A stretch of 64,000 nucleotides of DNA, from assembly GCF_004804335.1 (NCBI RefSeq), contig NZ_SRXY01000005.1, forward strand, positions 310,001-374,000. The letters run 5' to 3'. This DNA is from Pacificoceanicola onchidii (GTDB taxonomy: Bacteria; Pseudomonadota; Alphaproteobacteria; Rhodobacterales; Rhodobacteraceae). The stretch's first letter is position 1, and the number at the start of each line of letters is the position of its first letter. The notes beneath the pieces are model-generated. The model was given only the letters and a program-made list of their open reading frames with translations. It had not been told where the DNA came from and searched no databases. The translations under genes and the position numbers were made by a program. This document shows positions 8,720 to 18,254 of this stretch, one piece after another.

Positions 8720-9094
8720 TTAGCCGGGAATGCGCCCTGTGGGAAGCGCCGGATCAAGAAGCCGGTCGAGCAGTTGCGAGATATCCTCAATCTCATCGGC
8801 AATAATATGCACAACGTTGTTTTCCCGCTGCAGCTGTCCGGTCACGCGCAACAGCCGCCCGGAGATCACCGCCCGGCGAAACCGCTCATACATCTTGCGC
8901 CAGACGATGACATTGACCACCCCGGTTTCATCCTCAAGCGTCAGGAAGATCACGCCTTTGGCGGTGCCCGGCCGTTGCCGCAGGATGACGATGCCAGCCA
9001 CGGTAACGCGTGCACCATTGGGCGGCAGAAGGATCTGCGCGGCGGTCAACGCCGCGGGAGGGCGGGGCCAGTGTTGTTGCGGTGGATTAGTCAT
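8720..9094 (-). pseudogene. Orphan C-terminal OB-fold remnant of error-prone DNA polymerase DnaE2
   Basis: An intact 124-residue frame whose residues 12-110 are clearly the end of DnaE2, the SOS polymerase of about 1,000-1,100 residues. It shows VTVAGIVILRQRPGTAKGVI (30-49), FLTLEDETGVVNVIVW and VTGQLQRENNVVHIIAD (84-100). Everything N-terminal of the OB fold (PHP, polymerase palm, fingers, HhH) is missing, and no imuA or imuB is nearby. The ATG at 9094 is 2 bases from a perfect alphaproteobacterial SOS box, and there is no obvious Shine-Dalgarno. The simplest reading is a deletion scar of an imuA-imuB-dnaE2 cassette that kept its promoter; a small SOS-induced OB-fold protein is the alternative, since the frame is intact. 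Confidence 0.8.
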
Positions 9095-9096
9095 GC

Positions 9097-9111
9097 GAAC
9101 AAATATAGAAC
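9097..9111 (-). promoter_or_regulatory. LexA (SOS) box GAAC-N7-GAAC
   Basis: GAACAAATATAGAAC on the + strand reads GTTC-N7-GTTC towards the DnaE2 remnant, the exact direct-repeat consensus of alphaproteobacterial LexA. It lies 2 bases upstream of the ATG at 9094. The ferredoxin gene starts 107 bases away in the other direction. Confidence 0.85.
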
Positions 9112-9217
9112 ATGGGTGGCCGCGTGAAAAGTCCGGAGGCCCTTGGGAATTTCGGGGCTGGCGGAGCCTCGCAAGCGGTATTACGAAGAGCAGTGCGAGA
9201 CGAATAGGAGCAGCTAG

Positions 9218-9540
<323 letters not shown>

Positions 9541-9541
<1 letters not shown>

Positions 9542-10275
9542 TGCGCAAAGCGCCGCGTCTGCCGTTGCGCCTCTGGCGCGGGTTTGCGCGCGGCGCGGGG
9601 CTGTCGTTGGGGCTTTGGGCGAGCGGGGCTGCCGCGGACTGCGTGAGCCGGGCGGAGTATGACGGGCCCACGACGCGTTATGCGCATGGGGTTCTGGGCG
9701 ACGACGTCGAATATGGTGCGCTGAAGCTATGGGTCCAAGGGCTTGTGAAGACCGTGATCCTGCCACAGGATCGTGTCTTCGAAGACCTTGAACCACGTTT
9801 GGTGGATGTCGATCTCGACGGCTGCAATGATGTGATTGTTGTCGAATCCCAGGCGGACCGAGGCGCTCAGCTTGCTGCCTACGCGGGCTCCGGCGAAAAG
9901 ATCGCGGCGACGCCGCACATTGGCCGCCGCAACCGCTGGCTTGCGCCGATCGGGGCGGCAGACATGGACGGTGACGGGCATGTTGAAATTGCCTATATTG
10001 ACCGACCGCATCTGGCCAAGACCCTGCGCGTATGGCGCTTCAAGGATGGCGGGCTGACAGAAGTTGCGTCCGCGCCGGGCTTTACCAATCACCGAATTGG
10101 CTGGGACTATATCGAGGGCGGTGTGCGCGACTGCGGGCAGGGGCCGGAGATGATTGTTGCCGATGGCGGGTGGCAGAGGGTCATCGCCCTGCAACTCGAA
10201 GGTGGAAGGCTGACTAGCCGCGATCTAGGCCGCTATGCGTCCTCCGCTGTGGAAGCGGCCATGGCGTGCAAATAG
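9541..10275 (+). CDS. Exported FG-GAP/VCBS-like protein
   Basis: The 244-residue protein has a basic, hydrophobic N-terminus with probable cleavage after GAAA near residue 32. Two FG-GAP/VCBS-type metal loops follow: VDVDLDGCNDVIVV at about 88-101 and ADMDGDGHVEIAYI at about 140-153, the second a good DxDGDG calcium-binding loop. The rest looks like beta-propeller blades, too short for a complete propeller. Three or four cysteines suggest periplasmic disulfides. It overlaps the ferredoxin stop by one base. The function is unknown and the link with a cytosolic ferredoxin is unexplained. Confidence 0.75.
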
Positions 10276-10331
10276 GGGCTCTGCCCCGCCGCCTGCGGCG
10301 ACTCCCCGGGATATTTGAGGCACAAAGAAAC
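10275..10331 (+). repeat. Short (~60 bp) gene-end repeat, copy D
   Basis: The repeat overlaps the preceding stop codon. It carries the hairpin GGGGC-TCT-GCCCC (10275-10287) and the 17-base core GACTCCCCGGGATATTT (10300-10316) found inverted at 2370-2386. The tail GCACAAAGAAAC is also shared. It probably acts at transcript ends. Confidence 0.75.
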
Positions 10332-10468
10332 ATTGTGGGGCGCTGGAATGGTTCCCGTGGTGTGGTGCCGCGCTTTTGGCCGCCCTTGGAATGAGGCAGG
10401 CGAAGAAGCGTCGGCGTTGCGCTTTCCCTCTTCAATTTCTGCCGCTGTCGAACTAATCCTCCCTTCCC

Positions 10469-11284
10469 ATGAGACTTCTTTTTCTTGGCGATGTGGTGGG
10501 CCGCTCCGGGCGGCAGGGGATTCAGGACCGGCTGGCGAAGCTGCGCGAGGATTGGCGGCTGGATTTCGTTGTGGTCAATGGCGAGAATGCGTCCAACGGG
10601 GCGGGGCTGACCGCAGGCCATGCCAATCTGCTTTTTGAGGCGGGCGCGGATGTGGTCACGCTTGGGGATCATGCTTTTGACCAGAAAGATATGCTGACGC
10701 ATATCGAAAGCGACAATCGCATCATCCGTCCGATCAACTTTGCGAAACAGGCTCCGGGGCGCGGCGCGGCGCTGTTTACGGATCGGCGCGGGCGCAAGGT
10801 TCTGGTTGCGCAGGTTCTGGGGCAGGTGTTCATGAAGCGGGCTTTCGATGATCCGTTTTCCGCCATGGACGACGTCCTGCGTCGGCATCCGCTGGGCGGG
10901 CAGGCGCAGGCGATCATCGTGGATGTGCATTGCGAGGCGACGTCGGAGAAGATGGGGCTTGGCCATTTTTGCGACGGGCGTGCCAGCCTCGTCGTGGGCA
11001 CGCACACGCACGTGCCGACGGGGGATGCGCAGATCCTGCCGGGGGGCACGGCCTTCCTCAGTGATGCTGGCATGTGCGGCGATTACAACTCCGTCATCGG
11101 CATGGAAAAGGCCGAGCCCATGCGCCGGTTTGTGACCGGCATGTCCAAAGGACGCTTCCAGCCTGCCACGGGAGAGGCGACCCTGTCGGGAGTCTTCGTC
11201 GAAACAGACGATCGGACAGGGAAAGCCGTGAAGGTCAAGATGGTCCGGCAGGGCGGGCGGCTTGAACAAAGCGGGCCTGAGTGA
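10469..11284 (+). CDS. YmdB-family metallophosphoesterase
   Basis: The 271-residue protein matches the YmdB/TIGR00282 family of di-metal phosphodiesterases (2',3'-cyclic nucleotide activity is known in Bacillus YmdB). Metal-site motifs are MRLLFLGDVVGRSG (1-14), VVVNGENASNGAGLT (34-48), LGDHAFDQ (65-72), VDVHCEATSEK and VGTHTHVPTGD. The physiological role in alphaproteobacteria is unknown. It overlaps the downstream EamA permease by 4 bases (GTGA), so they are co-translated. The 137 bases upstream of it, after the gene-end repeat, should hold its promoter. Confidence 0.93.
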   Translation: MRLLFLGDVVGRSGRQGIQDRLAKLREDWRLDFVVVNGENASNGAGLTAGHANLLFEAGADVVTLGDHAFDQKDMLTHIESDNRIIRPINFAKQAPGRGAALFTDRRGRKVLVAQVLGQVFMKRAFDDPFSAMDDVLRRHPLGGQAQAIIVDVHCEATSEKMGLGHFCDGRASLVVGTHTHVPTGDAQILPGGTAFLSDAGMCGDYNSVIGMEKAEPMRRFVTGMSKGRFQPATGEATLSGVFVETDDRTGKAVKVKMVRQGGRLEQSGPE

Positions 11285-12204
11285 GCCGCTGGCTGCCCTT
11301 TGCCGCGCTTGCGGTGATTGGTGCGGCCTGGGGGGCAACGCAGCCTTTGGCCAAGATCGCCGTCTCGGAAGGCTATAGGCATTTTGGCTTGCTGTTCTGG
11401 CAGATGGCGCTTGGCACCGTCATTTTGCGCATGATCATGGTCGTTCGCGGCACGAAACTCTCGTTCCGGCCGGAGCATTGCGCACGATATCTGGGTGTTG
11501 CCCTGATCGGGTCCGTCCTGCCCGGCATGGCATCTTACAGCGCGGCTGCGCATCTTCCTGCGGGCGTTTTGTCCATTCTGTTGAGTTCTGTGCCGATGCT
11601 GGCCTTTCCGGTGGCGCTGGCTTTGGGATTGGAGAATTTCCGAGTGCGCAGGCTGCTGGGGCTTTCGCTTGGCATGTTGGGGGTCTCACTGCTGATCCTG
11701 CCTGAGACCAGCATGCCGCGGGCCGTGCAACTGGTTTGGGTGCCGATCGCGCTGCTCTCTTCGCTATGCTATGCGCTCGAAGGCAACCTGGTTGCGAAAT
11801 TCGGGCGGGGTGGGATCGGGCCTGTGGCATTGCTTTGTGGTGCGTCGCTGTTCGGGACGATCATCTGCCTGCCTCTGTCCCTGTTGACCGGGCAGTTCAT
11901 TGATCCGCGCGGGTCTTGGTCCGCGCCGGACTATGCGCTTGTTGCCTCATCGGTGCTGCACGCCGGGGCCTATACCGGCTATGTCTGGTTGGTCGGGTTG
12001 GCGGGATCGGTTTTTGCGGTGCAGGTCAGCTATTGCGTGACGTTGTCCGGTGTGTTCTGGGCCATGGTGATCCTTGGCGAAGGTTACGGCGGTTGGGTCT
12101 GGGCGGCGCTGGGTTTGATGCTGGCGGGCATGGCACTTGTACAACCGCGCGCGCAGGCCCTTGCCCCCCTGCCTGCAAGCGGTCAGAATGCAAAGCCGCA
12201 ATAA
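11281..12204 (+). CDS. EamA/DMT-superfamily permease
   Basis: Integral inner-membrane transporter of 307 residues with about ten hydrophobic segments arranged as two EamA repeats. The first opens FAALAVIGAAWGATQPLAKI, and the second begins near residue 155 with PIALLSSLCYALEGNLV. Substrates of this family range from amino acids to nucleotide metabolites and cannot be inferred. The GTG start at 11281 overlaps the YmdB stop. The C-terminal tail after residue 290 is short and polar. Confidence 0.88.
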   Translation: MSRWLPFAALAVIGAAWGATQPLAKIAVSEGYRHFGLLFWQMALGTVILRMIMVVRGTKLSFRPEHCARYLGVALIGSVLPGMASYSAAAHLPAGVLSILLSSVPMLAFPVALALGLENFRVRRLLGLSLGMLGVSLLILPETSMPRAVQLVWVPIALLSSLCYALEGNLVAKFGRGGIGPVALLCGASLFGTIICLPLSLLTGQFIDPRGSWSAPDYALVASSVLHAGAYTGYVWLVGLAGSVFAVQVSYCVTLSGVFWAMVILGEGYGGWVWAALGLMLAGMALVQPRAQALAPLPASGQNAKPQ

Positions 12205-12228
12205 CGAGCCAGGGGCCGCGCAGAACGT

Positions 12229-14016
12229 ATGAATTGGTTAGACTTGAGCCAGACCGGGCAGGCAACACTGGCGCTTGGCATCGTTGCCGTGATGTTTGTG
12301 CTCTTCGTGCGCGAGACCTACCCGGTGGAAGTCACGGCCATCGGCGGCGTCGCGGCAATGCTGTTCCTGGGCATCCTGCCTTACGATGCGGCGCTCAACG
12401 TCCTGTCAAACCCGGCGCCATGGACCATTGCGGCGATGTTCATCGTCATGGGTGGGCTGGTGCGGACCGGAGCGCTCGACGTTTTCACACGCTATGCGCA
12501 GGATCAGGTCGTCAAACGACCGAGGCGGGCCATGGCGGGGATCATGGCGGTTGTTGTTGTGGCGTCCGCCTTCATGAACAATACGCCGGTTGTCGTGGTG
12601 ATGCTGCCGGTTTTTGTGCAGATCGCCAAGGTTCTGGGCGTTGCCCCGTCCAAGCTTTTGATTCCGCTGAGCTATGCGGCCATTCTGGGCGGTACGATGA
12701 CCCTGATCGGCACCTCGACAAACCTGTTGGTGGACGGGGTTGCGCGGCAGCAGAACATTGAAGGCTGGGAGCCGTTTACCATTTTTGAGGTCACGCCGCT
12801 CGCGTTGATCCTTGTGGTCTGGGGGCTGGGGTATCTCTATTTCGCCGGGCGTTTCCTGCTGCCCGAGCGCACGTCCATGGCGGGGATGCTGTCGGACCGC
12901 TCGAAGATGAAGTTCTTCACCGAGGCGGTCATTCCTCCCGAAAGCAACCTGATTGGCCGTGAAGTGCAGGGCGTGCAGCTGTTCAAACGCGAAGGCGTGC
13001 GCTTGATCGACGTGATCCGGGGCGATGAATCGCTCAGGCGCAACATGTCAGGCGTGACGCTCGAGGTGGGCGACCGCGTGGTTCTGCGCACCCAGATGAC
13101 GGAGCTGCTCTCGCTTCAGCGCAACAAGTCGCTCAAACGTGTGGATCAGGTTTCGGCCAAGGAAACCAGCACTGTCGAGGTGCTGATCACGCCCGGTTGC
13201 AAGATGGTGGGCCGCAGTCTTGGCGCGCTGCGTTTGCGGCGTCGATTTGGCGTGTATCCATTGGCGGTGCACCGGCGGAACCAGAACATCGGGCGGCAGC
13301 TTGATCAGCTGGTGGTCCGCGTGGGCGACACGCTGCTGCTCGAAGGCGCGCCGGATGATATTCAGCGTCTGGCGGAGGAAATGGACCTTGTTGATGTCTC
13401 GCATCCGTCTGCACGGGCATTCCGGCGTGGCCACGCGCCGGTGGCGCTTGGGGCGCTGACGGGCATCGTTGTGCTCTCGGCGCTCGGGCTGGCCCCGATC
13501 CTGTCGCTTGCGGTGGTGGCGGTTGCGGTGATCCTTCTGGCGCGCTGTATTGATGCGGATGAGGCGTTTTCCTTTGTCGAAGGGCAGCTTCTGGCGCTGA
13601 TTTTTGCCATGCTGGCCATTGGTGCGGCTCTGGAGGCGACAGGGGCGGTGGCGCTGATCGCGGGCAGTCTTGCGCCTTGGATGCAGAACCTGCCGGGGCC
13701 TGTTCTGATCTGGGCGGTCTACCTGCTGACGTCCGTGCTGACAGAAAGCGTGTCCAACAATGCGGTTGCGGTGGTTGTCACACCAATTGCCATTTCTCTG
13801 GCGCAGGCCGTGGGTGTGGACCCGCGGCCCTTGGTGGTGGCGGTCATGGTGGCGGCGTCCTGTTCGTTTGCCACGCCCATCGGCTATCAGACCAATACGC
13901 TGGTCTATGGTCCCGGCGGCTACAAGTTTTCGGACTTCCTCAAGGTTGGTCTGCCGCTGAACCTGAGCATAGGCCTGCTGTCCGCACTCCTGATCCCGCT
14001 GTTCTGGCCGTTGTAG
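12229..14016 (+). CDS. SLC13 (DASS)-family permease with two RCK_C domains
   Basis: Predicted sodium-coupled anion transporter of 595 residues, resembling the bacterial SLT/SAC1-like sulfate permeases. About five N-terminal membrane segments contain the family motif PLSYAAILGGTMTLIGTSTN (about 144-163). Two cytosolic TrkA_C/RCK_C domains follow at about 225-300 and 305-385, with ESNLIGREVQGVQLFK and GCKMVGRSLGALRLRR as their starts. C-terminal segments carry the second helical-hairpin motif TESVSNNAVAVVVTPIAISL. The substrate is probably sulfate or a dicarboxylate. The stop codon is only 4 bases from the convergent glycosyltransferase stop. Confidence 0.88.
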   Translation: MNWLDLSQTGQATLALGIVAVMFVLFVRETYPVEVTAIGGVAAMLFLGILPYDAALNVLSNPAPWTIAAMFIVMGGLVRTGALDVFTRYAQDQVVKRPRRAMAGIMAVVVVASAFMNNTPVVVVMLPVFVQIAKVLGVAPSKLLIPLSYAAILGGTMTLIGTSTNLLVDGVARQQNIEGWEPFTIFEVTPLALILVVWGLGYLYFAGRFLLPERTSMAGMLSDRSKMKFFTEAVIPPESNLIGREVQGVQLFKREGVRLIDVIRGDESLRRNMSGVTLEVGDRVVLRTQMTELLSLQRNKSLKRVDQVSAKETSTVEVLITPGCKMVGRSLGALRLRRRFGVYPLAVHRRNQNIGRQLDQLVVRVGDTLLLEGAPDDIQRLAEEMDLVDVSHPSARAFRRGHAPVALGALTGIVVLSALGLAPILSLAVVAVAVILLARCIDADEAFSFVEGQLLALIFAMLAIGAALEATGAVALIAGSLAPWMQNLPGPVLIWAVYLLTSVLTESVSNNAVAVVVTPIAISLAQAVGVDPRPLVVAVMVAASCSFATPIGYQTNTLVYGPGGYKFSDFLKVGLPLNLSIGLLSALLIPLFWPL

Positions 14017-14020
14017 CGGC

Positions 14021-16267
14021 TTATTCCTTGGTGTCTTCCAACGCCGCGCGCAGCACTGGCCAGACCTGGCTGGGGCGCGCGCGCGTGCCGCCGGCGGCCC
14101 AATGGCTGGGCAGGGTCTTGTAACGGACAGGATTGTGCATGGCGACAACGCGCGCGAGCCGGTCGTTGTCAATCACGGTGAGCGGGTAATCGTCTCGGGA
14201 AACCTCGGTCTGGACCAGGAAGTGAGCGATCGCGCGGGTCAGGACACCGGGGCCTGTCTTGCCCCAGGCGATCTCTGCCGTGCGGTCCAGAAGAGCTTTG
14301 CGCACCAGTTTCGCCGCGTGGATCAGCGCCGGATGGCCCGGCGCGGCGGCGATGATGTTGTTGCCGAGTGCGCCGCCCAAAGCTTCGCGGTAGACCATCA
14401 ACCCGGCGACCTCATCCAGCAGCCCGGCCAGATCGCCGTAGAGCACGTCATCCGCATCGGCCCAGACGCCGCCATGCTTGACCAAAAGGCATAGGCGCAA
14501 AAGATCCGATTCCTCCGCCGGATTACGCGCCATTTCAAAGGCTTGTACCCAGCGCGGGCCAAACTCTTCGCGCAGGAAAGTCACGGCGCGAGGGCGGTCC
14601 CACAGCTCATAGGTGAACCCTTCGGCAGCGGCCCAACTGTCAGACATGGCCTGAACGGATTTTGGCGGGGTCGCGGCGTCCCAGTATTGGAAAATGCGCT
14701 TCGGAATGTCCGGCCCGCCGGTCATCGCAGGGGTTTGGCGGCGCCATTCGTCAATCAAGCGCAGCGCGGGAATGACGCTATCGGGGCGCGTGTGGCGCCA
14801 GTCGGCGATCTTGTCATAGCCGCCGCGCATCTTGTAATCACGTTCTTCGAGTTGAAGCTCCAGCGACATGGTTCCGGCCAAACCCGTGCGGTGCAGCAGG
14901 CCTCCGGTTTCGCCCAAGGGATCACCAATGGCGGCGCGGATGTCGTCAAGTCTGGGGATGTCCGCAAGGCTGTAGATCAGCTTGGCCATGGTGATGCGGT
15001 GCTGCCGGGAGAGCTGGGCGGCGTCTCGCAGACGGGCATAATGCACCATGGCCGCTTCCAGATCGTTACGCATTCCCGCCAGAGTCATCCGGTGCGCGGT
15101 GATCTCGGCCGGAGGCAGGCTCTTCTCGGCGGCGTCAATGGCAGCCTCGGCAAGCGTCAGCCGCCCCAGTTTCAGAGCCCAGACAATCCGGAAGCTGACG
15201 AGGCCGCGCGCCTGCGGCCAGCGCCGGATGCAGAAGGCAAGATAGCGCAGGGCAAGCGCATAGCGGCCCTGACCGATCAGCGCGGTGGCGAGCATTTGCG
15301 CTTCATGCGGCGCCTTGTTGCTCGCCTGCGCAGGCTTAAGAAGCCGAACCGCATCGTCCCAGTTGCCAAGCGCCAGCGCGGCCTGCGCGGATAGCTCCAC
15401 ATGCAGACGCGGCGTGAGGAGAGGCTCGAGCCCAATCAGAACCGCTTCAAGGATTTCAGCATCAGCCGAGGCCATCTGGCTCGAAAACAGGTAGCGCAGC
15501 AAGGCGGGCGCACCGGGCAGTTTGCTGGCGGTGCGGGTCAGGATCGCCTCTTCCTCGGGCAGCTGGCCAAGCTGGCGATAGGCCCGTGCCAGCGGAATGG
15601 CAAACTCCAGCGGCGGCGCCGCGTCGGGCGGGGATTCGCGATCCGTAGCCTCCAGAAGAAAGGCCAGTCCTGTCGCTGTGGCTTCGGGCGGGCAGGGGCG
15701 TTTGAGAAGCTCGGCGTAATCCAGACGTAAGGTCAGATTTTCCGGATCTTCAACGAGCAGCGCATGGTAAATCGGCGCGGCCAGACCGGTGCCGCCGGGC
15801 ATGGCCTGAAGCGCATTCAGGGGTGGCGCAGGATCATAACCCTTTGGCGCGTGCGGCAGATAGGCGGTCAGCGCACGCGCGAGCGGAGCGGGCTGCGACA
15901 GGGTTTGCCGGAGCGGGATCTCCATCGCGAGAAAGGCCGGGTACTCCGTGATCCCGCCCCGGGCGTGCACAGTGTCGAGCGCGGTCGCAGCCTCTTCGTT
16001 TCGGTCTTGCTCGACCAGCAGTTCGGCTCGTTTCAACGCAGGCCAGAAGTTGCTTGGATGGGCCTCTTCGGCAAGCGTGAGCAAACGCTCCGCCCGGACC
16101 AGATCGCCTTCGCGCCGCGTGAGTTCCGCTTCCAGGAGCCAGAGCTTGGCGGGCAAAACATGGGTGAGCGCCGCCTCAAAAGCCGTGCGCGCGGCGGTCA
16201 GATCATTCGCGTCGAGCGCCTGATCCGCCGCATCGGCCTGATCCTGCCATTCGGGCTGCTCTGCCAT
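14021..16267 (-). CDS. TPR-like glycosyltransferase (GT32/DXD type)
   Basis: The 748-residue protein has about 480 residues of Ala/Leu-rich alpha-helical repeats of TPR type (AARTAFEAAL, AERLLTLAEEAHP, and so on), then a C-terminal glycosyltransferase domain from about 525. This begins PKRIFQYWDAATPPKSVQAM and contains WELWD-like FTYELWDRPRA and the nucleotide-sugar motif HGGVWADADD, with the DXD at residues 604-606. This resembles OCH1/capsular GT32 enzymes that transfer Man, Gal or GlcNAc. There is no signal peptide. It starts 4 bases after the TPR-sulfotransferase, so both are one operon, suggesting glycan synthesis and sulfation acting on the same product. Confidence 0.85.
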   Translation of the reverse strand: MAEQPEWQDQADAADQALDANDLTAARTAFEAALTHVLPAKLWLLEAELTRREGDLVRAERLLTLAEEAHPSNFWPALKRAELLVEQDRNEEAATALDTVHARGGITEYPAFLAMEIPLRQTLSQPAPLARALTAYLPHAPKGYDPAPPLNALQAMPGGTGLAAPIYHALLVEDPENLTLRLDYAELLKRPCPPEATATGLAFLLEATDRESPPDAAPPLEFAIPLARAYRQLGQLPEEEAILTRTASKLPGAPALLRYLFSSQMASADAEILEAVLIGLEPLLTPRLHVELSAQAALALGNWDDAVRLLKPAQASNKAPHEAQMLATALIGQGRYALALRYLAFCIRRWPQARGLVSFRIVWALKLGRLTLAEAAIDAAEKSLPPAEITAHRMTLAGMRNDLEAAMVHYARLRDAAQLSRQHRITMAKLIYSLADIPRLDDIRAAIGDPLGETGGLLHRTGLAGTMSLELQLEERDYKMRGGYDKIADWRHTRPDSVIPALRLIDEWRRQTPAMTGGPDIPKRIFQYWDAATPPKSVQAMSDSWAAAEGFTYELWDRPRAVTFLREEFGPRWVQAFEMARNPAEESDLLRLCLLVKHGGVWADADDVLYGDLAGLLDEVAGLMVYREALGGALGNNIIAAAPGHPALIHAAKLVRKALLDRTAEIAWGKTGPGVLTRAIAHFLVQTEVSRDDYPLTVIDNDRLARVVAMHNPVRYKTLPSHWAAGGTRARPSQVWPVLRAALEDTKE

Positions 16268-16271
16268 GCGA

Positions 16272-18116
16272 TCAGGCCGGATCGGTCAGCCCGGCGGCCT
16301 GACGATCCTCGTCTGACAGGAAGTCCTGCACCTCGGCGGCGAGGTCTTTCAGCAGCGGACCATAGCGCCGCCAGCGGGCAACGGATGTGCCGTAAATTGG
16401 TTGGCGCACCTGCGCAAAAGAGGCGGTGTTGACGTGGCGCGTGGATTTCGACGGGTCCAGAACGGCCTCGTCCCACTCCAGCCCGACAAACTCCAGAATG
16501 CCGCGCATGGTGCCGTCCGCATCGGTAACAAGGTCTTCGTAGGAGACCTCGCGCACCTGCTGCGGCAAGCGATCCGTCCAGGTGCGCGCGATCTGATCAA
16601 ATCGGCGATAGACCGCGCCAAGGCTCTCGAAACTGGTGGAAAACGTCTGGTTCGCCCCGAAGTTCTGCACGTAGTTCGACAACAGGCAATCCATCGGATT
16701 GCGCCGCATGATCAGGAACCGGGCGCGGGGCAGGGCCGCGGCCAGCAGCGGAATGAACAGGTAATTGCCCGGCATCTTGTCCGAGACATATTCGCCGCGC
16801 AGCCCTTCGCGGTGCAGAGCAGCCACGTAATCCTCGCCCAGCCGTGCGAAATCATCCGCCGTCAGAGCGTCTGGCGATATTTCCTTCTCCAGAGCGGCGC
16901 GCAACTGGCCATTGCGGGCCATCGCTTTAACAGAGGCGGACAGCTCGCCGCCGGCCTGAACCTTCGGGTGGCGCGAGAACATCTGATCCATGAGCGTCGT
17001 GCCGGAGCGCGGCATGCCGCAGATGAAGATCGGGGCAACATCGGTCAGCCCTGCGCCGGAGCAGCGCTTCAGAAGCTCGGGCGAGGCCAGCGACATCAAA
17101 CGCTCGGCCCGCGCGGCGGCGTCCGCGTCGTTATAAGGGTGCAGCTTGCGCGTCAGCGCATTGCCTTGCGCGTAGTAATCCATTGCCGCCTCATCCCGGC
17201 CCATATCAGAGTTGGCCTTGGCGAGCGCGAACAAGAGCGCACTGCGCGGCTCATCGGGGTATTTGTCCAACAGGGATTTGTAAGCGTCCAGAAGCGCAAA
17301 CTCCGGGCTGCCTCCGGTGGTCTTGCGCAGGTTTACAAGCCGCACCAACGCGCCAAGTCCGCGCGGGGCTTGCTTAGCGGCATCGAGAAGAACCTCCGCC
17401 GCCTCGTCCAGCCGTCCGATGGAGGCCAAAATGTTGCCAAGGTGCATCTTCGGCTCGACGGCATCCGGCGCGAGTTCCATCGCGCGGCGGGCGTGGTGTT
17501 CGGCGGTATCTGGCCGCTCGTGCCGGAACAGGGCATGGGCAAGATGGGCGTGCACCGGCGCGTTCTGGGGATCGATCACCAAAGCGCGGAACAGCACGTC
17601 GATTGCGCGCTCGAAGTTCGAAATACGGACATGCGCCTGCGCCAGATTAACGAGCGAATCCAGAACCTTGTCGTCCAGTTCTACAGCTTTCTCCAAAGCC
17701 TTGATCGCCGGGCCAACCTCTTGCTTGACCAGATAGGCCGCGCCGAGGTTGGCCTGTGCAAGCGGCAGGTTCGGAGCGATTTCGATGGCGGCCCTGAATT
17801 GTGCAATCGCCTCGTCCAACTCGCCATCCTGCGCGTGCAGCGTGCCGAGATCGGTCATCACCGTGACGTCCTTGCTCTCTTCTCGCAGAACCTCTCGTAA
17901 AAGCGCCTTGGCCTCCGCGCGTTCTCCCTTTTGGGCCAGCACAAGACCCTTGAGATGAAATAGACGCGCATATGGCGGGTTCTTGGCCAGAAGGTCGTCG
18001 ATCATCGCTTCTGCCGCATCAAAGCGACCAGCGGCCTGGTGCTGCACGATCCGGTCAATGTCGGAATTGATGCTGGCGAGTTTGGCGGCGTTGGTTTCGG
18101 CCACGGAGGTACTCAT
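16272..18116 (-). CDS. TPR-containing sulfotransferase
   Basis: The 614-residue protein starts with seven or eight TPR units (about 20-320; examples DEAIAQFRAAIEIAPNLPLA and AIDVLFRALVIDPQNAPVHA). A PAPS-dependent sulfotransferase domain follows from about 360. The 5'-phosphosulfate loop is IFICGMPRSGTTLMDQMF (363-380), followed by GGELSA (389-394), and the 3'-phosphate loop is FLIMRRNPMDCLLSNY (about 455-470). TPR-sulfotransferases usually modify glycans or proteins. It is upstream of and co-transcribed with the DXD glycosyltransferase. PAPS-producing genes are not in the window. Confidence 0.9.
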   Translation of the reverse strand: MSTSVAETNAAKLASINSDIDRIVQHQAAGRFDAAEAMIDDLLAKNPPYARLFHLKGLVLAQKGERAEAKALLREVLREESKDVTVMTDLGTLHAQDGELDEAIAQFRAAIEIAPNLPLAQANLGAAYLVKQEVGPAIKALEKAVELDDKVLDSLVNLAQAHVRISNFERAIDVLFRALVIDPQNAPVHAHLAHALFRHERPDTAEHHARRAMELAPDAVEPKMHLGNILASIGRLDEAAEVLLDAAKQAPRGLGALVRLVNLRKTTGGSPEFALLDAYKSLLDKYPDEPRSALLFALAKANSDMGRDEAAMDYYAQGNALTRKLHPYNDADAAARAERLMSLASPELLKRCSGAGLTDVAPIFICGMPRSGTTLMDQMFSRHPKVQAGGELSASVKAMARNGQLRAALEKEISPDALTADDFARLGEDYVAALHREGLRGEYVSDKMPGNYLFIPLLAAALPRARFLIMRRNPMDCLLSNYVQNFGANQTFSTSFESLGAVYRRFDQIARTWTDRLPQQVREVSYEDLVTDADGTMRGILEFVGLEWDEAVLDPSKSTRHVNTASFAQVRQPIYGTSVARWRRYGPLLKDLAAEVQDFLSDEDRQAAGLTDPA

Positions 18117-18254
18117 CTGTCGGCTCCCATCGTTTAGGCGCGGGGTTTGTCGTGTTCTGCTCTTCCCGGAAATTTAGATTGCTCCGGGGTGTTTTGCAAA
18201 CGTCTCAAGGGCCATTTACCCCTGTCTTTTTTGAGAATTTCCTGCGCGGGCAGG

